From Desulfarculus sp. (GTDB lineage: Bacteria; Desulfobacterota; Desulfarculia; Desulfarculales; Desulfarculaceae), in assembly GCA_020216805.1 (NCBI GenBank), contig JAIWNN010000070.1, positions 1 through 16,922 of the forward strand: a DNA stretch of 16,922 nt, read 5' to 3'. The translations under genes were made by a program, and so were the position numbers. Positions 7,440-14,382 of this stretch are shown here, one piece after another. How positions within the stretch are numbered: position 1 is the stretch's first letter; each line of letters opens with the position of its first letter. A model generated the notes under the pieces. It was not told where the DNA came from and ran no database searches. It was given only the letters and a program-made list of their open reading frames with translations.

Positions 7440-8179
7440 GAACCCTCTCCCCGGGGAACCACCGTCAAGCGGCCGTGGCTGTGGGCCGGCTGGGGCGTGT
7501 GGCGGGCGGGCGCGGTCACGGTCAGGGGACGGGTGCGCAGGCGGGGGGTCACCGCCACGCAGACGCCCACCAGCCCGCCCCAGACCCAGGGGCCGGGTTG
7601 GTGGCGGGGCCAGAGTTGGGCCGCGGACCAGGCCTGGGGCGCCGGCCCCAGGACCGAGCGCACCAGCTGGCGCAGACCCCATAGGCTCATGGTGCGGCCG
7701 CCGCGCAGGGGATGGAAGCCCGGGTGCAGCCGGCGGGAAAGATTGGCCCAGGAGAGCAGGTTGAGGGTGATCAGGCAGACCCGGCCCTGGGCCACCCGGG
7801 CCGCCTCGGAGAGAACCTGGGCCGGACGGTCCACCAGCTCCAGGGTGTTGACCAGGATGGCGGCGTCGAAGCTGTTGTCCTCGTAGGGCAGGTCGTGGGC
7901 GTCGCCCACCTCCACCTCGACCTGGGAGCCCAGGCGTTGCTGGGCCACCCGGGCGGTCACCGGGCCGGCCTCCAGGCCGAAACAGACCAGGCCCTTTTCA
8001 CGCAGGTGTCGCAGGTGCACTCCCAGGCCGCAGCCCACGTCCAGCACCCGCCATCCCGGGCGGTAGTCCAGCACCCGGTCCAGCAACCGGTTGGAGGCGG
8101 CCTGATAGGCCAAGCCGGGCCGGGTGTCCAGCCAGTCCTCGTAGGCCTGGGCCTCCTGTGCCTCGAAGATGCGATCCAT
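7436..8179 (-). CDS. SAM-dependent class I methyltransferase
   Basis: A 247-residue protein. Motif I is RVLDVGCGLGVHLRHL (residues 44-59), followed by an acidic residue in the second strand (GLEAGP), then GDAHDLPYEDNSFDAAILVN (Methyltransf_11 style), so it should bind S-adenosylmethionine. The substrate is unknown. The last 50 or so residues are Pro/Arg/Thr-rich and low in complexity. It heads a translationally coupled trio with the FmdE-like and MoCF-domain genes, so its target may be a small molecule or protein of the metal-cofactor module; that is inference from context only. No good ribosome site precedes the ATG, and a promoter-like pair lies so close that the mRNA could be almost leaderless. 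Confidence 0.85.
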   Translation of the reverse strand: MDRIFEAQEAQAYEDWLDTRPGLAYQAASNRLLDRVLDYRPGWRVLDVGCGLGVHLRHLREKGLVCFGLEAGPVTARVAQQRLGSQVEVEVGDAHDLPYEDNSFDAAILVNTLELVDRPAQVLSEAARVAQGRVCLITLNLLSWANLSRRLHPGFHPLRGGRTMSLWGLRQLVRSVLGPAPQAWSAAQLWPRHQPGPWVWGGLVGVCVAVTPRLRTRPLTVTAPARHTPQPAHSHGRLTVVPRGEGS

Positions 8180-8185
8180 GGCCTA

Positions 8186-8214
8186 AGGTTAGCTCTGGTC
8201 GAGCGGCCTGACAA
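8186..8214 (-). promoter_or_regulatory. Possible promoter of the methyltransferase-FmdE-MoCF operon
   Basis: On the minus strand TTGTCA (8214-8209) and TAACCT (8191-8186) are separated by 17 bases. The -35 matches five of six consensus bases, but the -10 only three. The start of transcription would fall at about the ATG at 8179, which would explain the missing ribosome site if the transcript is leaderless. Confidence 0.35.
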
Positions 8215-8305
8215 GGCTTAACCCGCCGGGCTGGCGACAGAGGATGGAAAACCATGTCCGGTTGTGATATCTTCGCAGGGTCGACAGTCATCGGAGCCAA
8301 TCGCC

Positions 8306-8548
8306 ATGCGTCATCGCAGCCACCGCCCCCATGGGCCGGCCTATTTCGGCCGCCCCTTGGGTTTTGACGAGGTCAAGGAGCACCGCAACCTGACTTGCGG
8401 CTTGTATCCGGTTTGCCTCCAGGTGGTGGTGCGCCGCCAGTGGCCCGGCTTCTCCTGCCAGCCCTGTTCCCTGTGGCCCGGCGGCCAGCCGGCGCGCATG
8501 TCCGGCCCGGCCCAGATCCTCTCCATGCCCATGGGCGGTCCCAACTAG
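8306..8548 (+). CDS. Small four-cysteine protein, probable metal-binding domain
   Basis: An 80-residue protein starting at ATG 8306, with GGAG at 8293-8296 nine bases upstream. An in-frame ATG at 8264 would add 14 residues but has no better ribosome site. The sequence has two Cys pairs, C31/C37 and C51/C54 (TCGLYPVCLQ and FSCQPCSLW), a pattern that suggests a small zinc or other metal knuckle, and a PAYFGRPLGFDEVK opening. I do not know a characterised family. It is divergent from the methyltransferase operon and convergent with the PilZ gene, and no other frame across this stretch looks better. The GC-rich 122 bases that follow hold small hairpins only (for example CAGCG at 8563-8567 with CGCTG at 8571-8575). 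Confidence 0.6.
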   Translation: MRHRSHRPHGPAYFGRPLGFDEVKEHRNLTCGLYPVCLQVVVRRQWPGFSCQPCSLWPGGQPARMSGPAQILSMPMGGPN

Positions 8549-8670
8549 CGTCGAGTCAACCTCAGCGAACCGCTGGGGCCGGTGCAGGTCTAAGGACCGG
8601 CGCCAGGTGTCGGGGCCTGGCCACGGCCGGCCCCGGCCGCTGGGGCGGAGTGGCGGCGTTGGGCAGGGGA

Positions 8671-9612
8671 TCAGAAGGCCGTGCCGGAGCCGCGGGCCAG
8701 GATCAGGCGGTTGATCTCGGTGACCAGACGCAGAAGCTGGCGGCGGATGTTGTGATCGAGGTTTTCGAAGACCGCGCCGTAATGGGTCTGCGGGGCGCGG
8801 CTGCCGGTCTCGGGCTCGGCGGCGCGCACCGCCCGCGCCATGAGACTCAGATAGAAATTGCCCACCTGCAACAGCAGGTTGAGCCGGCTGCCCGGGCTGA
8901 TGGGGACGCCGTAGGGGTGGTAGAAGCTGACCCCGCCGGCGGAAAGATCCACCACCCGCACTTCGACCTTCTCTGGCATCAGGAACAGGTGCAGGTCCAG
9001 CTCCAGCGGCGGCTTGACCCGGAAATAGAGCCGCACGCTGCTGGGCTTGAGGGCCTTGGGCCGGGGGAAGACCAGGGCCGGCTCCACCACCCCGGGCGAG
9101 ACCTGGTAGCGCTGCAGGACCTGGAGCAGGGGGGCGCGGTAGCCCACCCGCCGCCAGATGGGGCCGGCGTCGGTGAACTGGCGGTAGAGGAACGAGATCT
9201 CCATCTCCTTCTTGACCTGGGAGACCAGGATCGGCGGGGAGGTCTGGGAGAGGATCACCCGGCCGGATAGGTCGGGGTCGTGCAGCATGCAACGCCGCAC
9301 GTCGATATCGTCGGACTCCAGGTCCAGGCGCAGGATGAGGTCCACCAACTCGCGCGGACGCAGCACCGCCCGGGCGAGGACCTTGAAATCGGGCAGGGGA
9401 GGCAGGCGTTCGCCGGCGACCTCGTAGCCGCCGCCGGGCCTTCCCGGCTCCAGCAGCTTCTTGATCGCCGCCATGTAGGCCGGGACCTTTTCGCTGACCG
9501 CCAGGGTTTCCCGTCCGGGAACCTCGGAGCGCCCCCCTTCCTCGTCCGCCCGGCGCCGGCCCCAACGGTCGCTGCCGCCTATGCTTCTTCCCATCCGCAT
9601 GACAGGCGCCAT
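8671..9612 (-). CDS. PilZ domain protein, probable c-di-GMP effector
   Basis: A 313-residue protein. The PilZ domain lies at about 190-300 and has both c-di-GMP-binding signatures: RLYFR (RxxxR, R194 and R198) and DLSAGGVSF (D/NxSxxG, D222-G227). Ahead of it, residues about 74-185 form a beta-rich domain (DLSGRVILSQTSPPILVSQV) positioned like the N-terminal domain of YcgR-type flagellar brake proteins. Residues 1-70 are low-complexity and basic/acidic, probably disordered. It should bind c-di-GMP in the cytoplasm and alter a partner, perhaps motility or polysaccharide export; the partner is not identifiable here. The ATG at 9612 is chosen because GGAAGG lies about four bases upstream. An ATG 30 codons earlier has no such site and would read through the promoter-like TATACT. 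Confidence 0.85.
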   Translation of the reverse strand: MAPVMRMGRSIGGSDRWGRRRADEEGGRSEVPGRETLAVSEKVPAYMAAIKKLLEPGRPGGGYEVAGERLPPLPDFKVLARAVLRPRELVDLILRLDLESDDIDVRRCMLHDPDLSGRVILSQTSPPILVSQVKKEMEISFLYRQFTDAGPIWRRVGYRAPLLQVLQRYQVSPGVVEPALVFPRPKALKPSSVRLYFRVKPPLELDLHLFLMPEKVEVRVVDLSAGGVSFYHPYGVPISPGSRLNLLLQVGNFYLSLMARAVRAAEPETGSRAPQTHYGAVFENLDHNIRRQLLRLVTEINRLILARGSGTAF

Positions 9613-9631
9613 TCTCCCTTCCGTCACCTTT

Positions 9632-9637
9632 AGTATA
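9632..9637 (-). promoter_or_regulatory. Possible -10 element of the PilZ gene
   Basis: TATACT on the minus strand lies 20 bases upstream of the chosen PilZ ATG. No good -35 hexamer is visible at the usual distance (TGGAAC is the best candidate), so the call rests on the -10 match and position alone. Confidence 0.35.
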
Positions 9638-9780
9638 GTATGTCCACCGGGGTTGTTCCAGGGAAAACACCAGATGTCTTGAGGCAAAAGGCCCATCCCC
9701 AATGAGGTGGCCGAGGATCAACTACGCCCCTATATTGACTCCAAAAGCCCCGCGACCCCGGCGATGCCAAAAGGTGTGGA

Positions 9781-10725
9781 TTGGCGCGAATGGAAAAGAA
9801 GGTTTTGCTGGCCCTGGATGGTTCCGAGGCCTCCCTGAACACCCTGGCCTACCTGGCCATGATGGAGGCGGCGGTGATCCACGATTTGGCGGTGGTGCTG
9901 TATCACGTCATGGACCCCATCCCGCCCCATCTACGCCGGCACGGCCAGGCCGATCCCGAGAGCCACCGCCTGGTGACTCAACTAGAGGAGCGCTTCCGCC
10001 AGAGCGCCGAGAACCGGCTGGGGCGGGCCCGGGAGCAGTTGCTCTCCTATGGCTTCACGCCGGACAAGGTGGAGGTGAGGATGCGGCCCCGGGTGGCGGG
10101 ACTGGCCAAGGACATCCTGTTCGAGGCCGAGCGCGGCCTCTATGATGCGGTGGTGCTGGGCCGCCGGGGGGCCAACCGTCTCCAGGAGGTCTTCCTGGGC
10201 AGCGTGGCCAACAAGGTGGTGCAGCACGCCGACCGGGTGCCGGTCTGGGTGGTGGGCGACCGGGTGACCAGCCACCGGGTGCTCTGCGCGGTGGACGGCT
10301 CGTCGTCGTCCTTGAAGACCGTGGACCATCTGGCCTTCATGGTGGGAGACAACCCCGGCTGCGAGGTGACGCTCTTCCACGTGGGGGCCAACCTGACCAA
10401 TTTCCGCCGGCCGGAGCTGGTAGCGGAGGAGGATCAGGACCTGGAGACGCAGCTCCAGGCCTTGGACCGTCGCCAGATGAGCCAATTCACCGCCCGGGCC
10501 CTGGAGATTCTGGCCGAGGGCGGGGTCAAGCCCTCGCGGGTGCGGGTCCGCCTCCACCAAAACGGCGACAGCGTCAGCCGGGCCATCCTGGAGGAGGCCC
10601 GCCGCGGAGACTACGGCACCGTGGTCATCGGCCGCCGGGGCCATGGTCAGTCCTTCTTCCTGGGCCATGTCAGCGACCGCATCCTGCACAAGGGCGCGGA
10701 CCTGGCGGTCTGGGTGGTGGGTTAG
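9781..10725 (+). CDS. Tandem-domain universal stress protein (UspA family)
   Basis: A 314-residue protein with two Usp domains, about 4-158 and 164-314. Each opens with a strand and acidic turn (KKVLLALDGSEASLNT; HRVLCAVDGSSSSLKT). Domain 1 has the full ATP-binding motif G-2x-G-9x-G-S (G127 to S141, GRRGANRLQEVFLGS). Domain 2 has GRRGHGQSFFLGH, two residues shorter with His for Ser, so nucleotide binding there is doubtful. Usp proteins support survival under starvation and other stresses. TTG at 9781 is preferred because AAGG (9771-9774) is six bases upstream; an ATG at 9790, three codons later, lacks a nearby ribosome site. A TATATT at 9731-9736 could be a -10 element, without a good -35. 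Confidence 0.9.
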   Translation: MARMEKKVLLALDGSEASLNTLAYLAMMEAAVIHDLAVVLYHVMDPIPPHLRRHGQADPESHRLVTQLEERFRQSAENRLGRAREQLLSYGFTPDKVEVRMRPRVAGLAKDILFEAERGLYDAVVLGRRGANRLQEVFLGSVANKVVQHADRVPVWVVGDRVTSHRVLCAVDGSSSSLKTVDHLAFMVGDNPGCEVTLFHVGANLTNFRRPELVAEEDQDLETQLQALDRRQMSQFTARALEILAEGGVKPSRVRVRLHQNGDSVSRAILEEARRGDYGTVVIGRRGHGQSFFLGHVSDRILHKGADLAVWVVG

Positions 10726-10759
10726 GCCCGGTGGAAGCGAACGTCGCCTCCCGGCGGCC

Positions 10760-10789
10760 TTGACCCATGCCCGAAGCCGGTCCTAGAAT
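10760..10789 (+). promoter_or_regulatory. Sigma-70-like promoter of the OmpA-family gene
   Basis: TTGACC (10760-10765) and TAGAAT (10784-10789) are separated by 18 bases; each hexamer matches five of six consensus bases. The predicted start near 10796 leaves a leader of about 65 bases to the ATG at 10862. Confidence 0.55.
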
Positions 10790-10861
10790 CCTAGCCAATG
10801 CCGACCCGCCCCCGCTCACTCCCGGCGCGGGCCGGCGCCCTCTTTTGCGGAGGCCGCGCCG

Positions 10862-11701
10862 ATGAAAACGCTGCTTCTCTGCCTGCTGGGCCTGGCCGCC
10901 GGCTTGGCCTTGGCCGCCGGCTTGGCCCTGGCCGCGCCGGGCGATGTCACCAACGCCCAGGACCCCGCCGGCCTGGCCCGGCTGCCCGGGTTCGAGATCG
11001 TGGCCTACGAAAGCCGCCTGGGCGCGGTCGATTTCCCCACCAGCGCCACCACCAGCCAGCGCCGGGAGGGCCTGTTGACCCGGGCCCGTTACCAGCTTCC
11101 GAGCGCTTCCATGCCTCTACGCCCGGAAGGGATCCTGGCCCATTACAGGGGGCTGATGCTCCAGGCCGGGGGCGAGATCGTCTATCAGGGCGAGAGCGCG
11201 GAGGCGGTGCTGCAGGGAGTCTACCGTCTGGAGGACGAGGGCCGGGAGACTTGGCTCCAGGTGGAGCCGGCCATGGACGGCCTGAGCTATGACCTGCTGG
11301 CCTTGAGCAAGGGCGCGCCTCCGGCCCAGAGCGAACCGGACGAGATGTTGGCCGCCCTTGAGAAGGACGGTCGGGTGGCCCTGTATCTTGATTTCGATCC
11401 CGGCCGGGCCGACATCAAGCCCGCGGCCAGGCAGGTGCTGGGCATCGTGGCGGAAATGCTGAAGGAACACCCAAAGTTGACCCTGCACGTGGAGGGGCAC
11501 ACCGACGACCAGGGCCGGGCCGAGGACAACCGCGCCTTGAGCCTGCGCCGGGCCCAGGCCGTGGTCCAGGCCCTGGTCCAGGCCGGGGTGGCGCGCGAGC
11601 GCCTGAGCGCCAGGGGCTGGGGCCCGGACAAGCCCTTGACCGCCAACGACACCGCCGAGGGAAGGGCCCAGAACCAGAGGGTGGAGTTGGTCACACCCTA
11701 G
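10862..11701 (+). CDS. OmpA-family periplasmic peptidoglycan-binding protein
   Basis: A 279-residue protein with a signal peptide (residues 1-25, unusually long Ala/Leu core, cleavage likely after LALAA) and no usable lipobox. Residues about 36-150 form a beta-rich domain (LARLPGFEIVAYESRLG, ILAHYRGLMLQAGGEIVYQG) that recalls the DUF4892 domain found before OmpA domains in other bacteria; that match is from memory. The OmpA C-terminal domain fills 168-277, with LYLDFDPGRADIKP and the diaminopimelate-binding signature EGHTDDQG...NRALSLRRAQ. D215 and R230 are spaced as D271 and R286 of E. coli OmpA. It should anchor to peptidoglycan in the periplasm. GGAGG at 10849-10853 is eight bases before the ATG. 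The signal core contains an 18-base tandem duplication. Confidence 0.88.
   Translation: MKTLLLCLLGLAAGLALAAGLALAAPGDVTNAQDPAGLARLPGFEIVAYESRLGAVDFPTSATTSQRREGLLTRARYQLPSASMPLRPEGILAHYRGLMLQAGGEIVYQGESAEAVLQGVYRLEDEGRETWLQVEPAMDGLSYDLLALSKGAPPAQSEPDEMLAALEKDGRVALYLDFDPGRADIKPAARQVLGIVAEMLKEHPKLTLHVEGHTDDQGRAEDNRALSLRRAQAVVQALVQAGVARERLSARGWGPDKPLTANDTAEGRAQNQRVELVTP
10893..10935 (+). repeat. 18-base tandem repeat inside the signal-peptide core
   Basis: TGGCCGCCGGCTTGGCC plus T or C occurs at 10893-10910 and 10911-10928, and a third partial copy starts at 10929. In frame it repeats the six-residue unit LAAGLA and lengthens the hydrophobic core. Slippage of one unit would change the signal peptide by six residues without shifting the frame. 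Confidence 0.75.
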
Positions 11702-11729
11702 TCCAGGGGCGGGCCGCCGGGGCCTGGGG

Positions 11730-11750
11730 TATAATCCCGGTCAGGACCGG
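11730..11750 (+). promoter_or_regulatory. -10 element and adjacent palindrome upstream of the TolB-like gene
   Basis: A perfect TATAAT sits at 11730-11735, but no -35 hexamer is visible 16-19 bases upstream. A perfect palindrome follows at once: CCGGTC (11737-11742), AG, GACCGG (11745-11750). It would cover the transcription start, a usual place for a repressor operator. It could also be a small hairpin at the 5' end of the mRNA. Confidence 0.4.
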
Positions 11751-11795
11751 CGGGGCGCGCAATCGGGCGCGGACGGCCGGGACGGGGGTAGTGGC

Positions 11796-13295
11796 TTGGT
11801 TTTTCCTCGCACATCCAACCGGATAGCTTGGCTTTTGACCCTGGCGTTGGTCCTGGGCCTGGCCGCCCCGGCCGGGGCGGTGGGCCAGCCGGTGGCCCCC
11901 AGCGCCGAGGAGCGCGAGGCCCTGGATCAGTTGCGCGTTTCCGGCCCCGGCGGCGAGATCGTCTTTTCCTCGCGGCGGGACGGCAAGTGGCGGCTGTTCC
12001 GAATCTACAGCGACGGCAGCAACCTGGCGCGCCTGAGCCAGGGCACCGCCAACCACACCCGCCCCTTTTTCGTGCTGGGCGGGAGCAAGCTCGTCTACCA
12101 GAGCGACGAGGACGGCCTGTCCCAGATCTGGATGGCCGAGCCCGACCTCGGCAAACCCCGGCGGCTGTCGCCAGCCGGTCAGCAGGAGTGGTTCCAGGGC
12201 CTGACCAGCGACGGCAGATTGATGCTGGTGGCCCGGCAGCGCCACAAGGACCAGTACCTGCTGCGCAATCTGATCGACGGCTCGGACAAGCCGGTGGTCT
12301 TCGACGATCAGCGTCTGGGCGACGGCTACCTGGACGGCATGCTCAGCCCGGACGGACGGCGCATCGTGTTTCTTTATAAGGATGGCGGCCCGGGCGAGTT
12401 GGACCGGGGCTTGTACGCGGTGGACCTGACCCCGGAAGGGCGGGCGGAGAACGCGCGTTTGGTCACCGTGGGTTGCGGCACCAGTTGGCGTTCGGATTCC
12501 CAAGCCTTTTTGGCCTCGCGCTTTTTGACCTTTCGGGGCGGACCGGGCACCGAGGTCTGGCTCTGCGGACCCAAAGGCCCCATCGAGCGGCTGACCAGCA
12601 ACCTGGACTGGAACTACGCCGCCGCCTTCTCGCCCGACGAGCAATGGATGGTCTGGGCCGCCAGCCCGCTTTATTCCCACGACCCGGTCAGCGGACGCTA
12701 CGAGATCTACATAAAGCGCCTGCGCGACCGCAACCCCATCCGTCTGACCTTCCACACCGCCACCGACATGGACCCCACCTGGCGCGCCCAGCGCAGCAAC
12801 CTCAAGGGGCACCAGGCCGACTTCGTCTACGAGGCCGAGGAATACGCCCATCCGCCGGCGGTGGTGCTGGACGACCCCCAGGCCAGCGGAGGCAAGGCGG
12901 CGGGGGTGCACCGCTCGGTGGATCGGGCCGGGGCGGTGGTCTATGGCCAGTACGACGTGTTGCCGGCTGGGCAATACCAGGCCCGCTTTCGCCTGCGCCT
13001 GGCCAACGTGCAGCGTCAGGGCATGGTGGCCGAACTGGACGTGAGCGTGGAGGGGGGCAAGCGCATTCTGGCCAAGCGCGCCCTGCGGGCCGAGGAGTTC
13101 ACCTCCGGCCGCTATCGCGACTTCGACCTGGTCTTCAACTCCGATCAGCTCTTGACCGCCCTGGAATGCCGGGTCAGCTTCTATCCCGGGGTGGCCGACC
13201 TGTTGGTGGACGTGATCACCGTCAAGCCCTATCGCGATCCCCCCTGGTATCAGCGCGCCTGGGACTGGGCCGCCAGCTTCTTCGGCGACGAGTAG
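11796..13295 (+). CDS. Exported TolB-like beta-propeller protein with C-terminal carbohydrate-binding-like domain
   Basis: A 499-residue protein with a signal peptide (residues 1-28, cleavage after PAGA). Residues about 50-335 contain WD40-like/PD40 blades of the TolB type: GGEIVFSSRRDGKWRLFRIY, then NHTRPFFVLGGSKLVYQSDE, LSPDGRRIVFLYKD, FSPDEQWMVWAAS, and the usual DMDPTW. Residues about 342-478 look like a CBM6/35-type beta-sandwich: VYEAEEYAH at the start, DDPQASGGKAAG, GQYDVLPAGQYQARFRLR and a final strand (LVDVITVKPY). A role in periplasmic glycan or protein binding is inferred. No catalytic residues are evident. The start is TTG at 11796, since GGGGGT at about 11784-11789 is six bases upstream and the signal sequence begins there. 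C8 follows the gene at 13311-13318. Confidence 0.85.
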   Translation: MVFPRTSNRIAWLLTLALVLGLAAPAGAVGQPVAPSAEEREALDQLRVSGPGGEIVFSSRRDGKWRLFRIYSDGSNLARLSQGTANHTRPFFVLGGSKLVYQSDEDGLSQIWMAEPDLGKPRRLSPAGQQEWFQGLTSDGRLMLVARQRHKDQYLLRNLIDGSDKPVVFDDQRLGDGYLDGMLSPDGRRIVFLYKDGGPGELDRGLYAVDLTPEGRAENARLVTVGCGTSWRSDSQAFLASRFLTFRGGPGTEVWLCGPKGPIERLTSNLDWNYAAAFSPDEQWMVWAASPLYSHDPVSGRYEIYIKRLRDRNPIRLTFHTATDMDPTWRAQRSNLKGHQADFVYEAEEYAHPPAVVLDDPQASGGKAAGVHRSVDRAGAVVYGQYDVLPAGQYQARFRLRLANVQRQGMVAELDVSVEGGKRILAKRALRAEEFTSGRYRDFDLVFNSDQLLTALECRVSFYPGVADLLVDVITVKPYRDPPWYQRAWDWAASFFGDE

Positions 13296-13327
13296 TCGCC
13301 GGCCTCACCACCCCCCCCGTCCGGCGG

Positions 13328-13357
13328 TTGTCCGCCCACGGCCGATGCCCCTATACT
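13328..13357 (+). promoter_or_regulatory. Possible promoter of the flavoprotein-hydrolase pair
   Basis: TTGTCC (13328-13333) and TATACT (13352-13357) are 18 bases apart. The -10 is framed by a perfect inverted repeat (GCCCC at 13347-13351 with GGGGC at 13358-13362), which may be an operator or chance in GC-rich DNA. The leader to the ATG at 13421 would be about 57 bases. Confidence 0.45.
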
Positions 13358-13420
13358 GGGGCTCAGGTCCGTCCAGGGGGCGCGGGCCTTGGTCCTCACC
13401 CCAGCCCCCGGAGGGGTGCC

Positions 13421-14323
13421 ATGGCCCGCGAGAGTTTCGACGTGGTGATCTTGGGCGCCGGACCGGCCGGCCTGCAGGCGGCGATTCACGCGGTGCGGGC
13501 CAAGGTCTCGGTGCTGGTGCTGGGCCGCTCCGGCCAGAGCAGCCTCAACAAGGCCCACGTGGAGAATTATTGCTGCCTGCCCGCCTTCGCCGGCCCCCAG
13601 ATGCTGGCCGACGGCCGTCGCCAGGCGGCCGAGTTCGGGGCGGTGCTGCGCGACGAGGACGTGGTGGAGGTGACACCGGAGGGGGCGGCCTACCTGGTGC
13701 GCACCGAGGGCGGCGGCGAGGTGCTGGCCAAGGCTCTGGTGCTGGCCATGGGCGTCAGCCGCAACCGCTTGGGCGTGAAGGGCGAGAAGGAGCTGCTGGG
13801 CAAGGGCGTCAGCTATTGCGTGGACTGTGACGGCGGTTTTTTCCGTGGTCAGCCGGTGGCGGTGGTGGGCGGGGGCAGCGCGGCGGTCAGCGGGGCGCTG
13901 ACCATGCTTTTTGGGGCCAGCGAGGTCCATCTGGTCTGCCGCGAGCTGGAGGTCTCGGAGGTGCTGGCCCAGCGCCTGCGGGAAAGCGCGGTGATCCTGC
14001 ACGAGGGGCGCTGGCCCACCGCCATCCTGGGCCAGGACCAGGTGAGCGGCCTGCTGCTGGACGACGATCGGACCCTGCAGGTGAAAGGGGTCTTCATCGA
14101 GCTGGGGGCCAAGGGCGCGGTGCAGTTGGCCGGAGGCTTGGGGGTGGCCCTGGATCCGGAGACCATGCGCTACATCGCCACCGACAAGCGCCAGGCCACC
14201 AACCTGGCCGGGGTCTGGGCGGCGGGCGACATCACCGGTCCACCCTGGCAGATGGCCAAGGCGGTGGGGGAGGGCTGCGTGGCGGGGCTGGAGGCCGCGG
14301 CCCACGCCAAGCGCCTGGGCTGA
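13421..14323 (+). CDS. Thioredoxin-reductase-like flavoprotein with CxxC and no NADPH HRR motif
   Basis: A 300-residue cytoplasmic protein of the class II pyridine nucleotide-disulfide oxidoreductase fold. It has the FAD motif GAGPAGLQA (12-20), a redox CxxC (C133-V-D-C136 in SYCVDCDGGFF), the second Rossmann motif VVGGGSAAVSGA (148-159), and the FAD-closing AAGDITGPPWQMAKAVGEG (267-285). The basic HRRxxxR segment that binds the NADPH phosphate in standard thioredoxin reductases is replaced by VCRELEVSE (172-180), so NADPH use is doubtful. NADH or ferredoxin is possible, as in ferredoxin-dependent flavin thioredoxin reductases. A VENYCCLPAF segment adds two Cys (C51, C52) where relatives have ENYPGF. 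GGAGG at 13410-13414 is six bases before the ATG. The hydrolase gene follows after 59 bases. Confidence 0.88.
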   Translation: MARESFDVVILGAGPAGLQAAIHAVRAKVSVLVLGRSGQSSLNKAHVENYCCLPAFAGPQMLADGRRQAAEFGAVLRDEDVVEVTPEGAAYLVRTEGGGEVLAKALVLAMGVSRNRLGVKGEKELLGKGVSYCVDCDGGFFRGQPVAVVGGGSAAVSGALTMLFGASEVHLVCRELEVSEVLAQRLRESAVILHEGRWPTAILGQDQVSGLLLDDDRTLQVKGVFIELGAKGAVQLAGGLGVALDPETMRYIATDKRQATNLAGVWAAGDITGPPWQMAKAVGEGCVAGLEAAAHAKRLG

Positions 14324-14382
14324 GGTGGCGTTGGCGCGGGGTCGCCTCAAATCGTGACAACAACCTAGAAAGGGGGCCGCGG

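Noticed and set aside
11691..12974. Minus-strand frame of 427 codons opposite the TolB-like gene
   Set aside because: Translation is His/Gln/Val-rich shadow sequence; the plus strand has a signal peptide and recognisable propeller blades.
13311..13318. Run of eight C after the TolB-like gene as a phase-variation site
   Set aside because: It lies outside coding sequence and upstream of the predicted promoter, so a length change has no clear effect.
12473..13420. Long in-frame extension upstream of the flavoprotein start
   Set aside because: It overlaps the TolB-like gene in another frame and reads as Arg/Gly/Pro-rich shadow; a good ribosome site marks the start at 13421.
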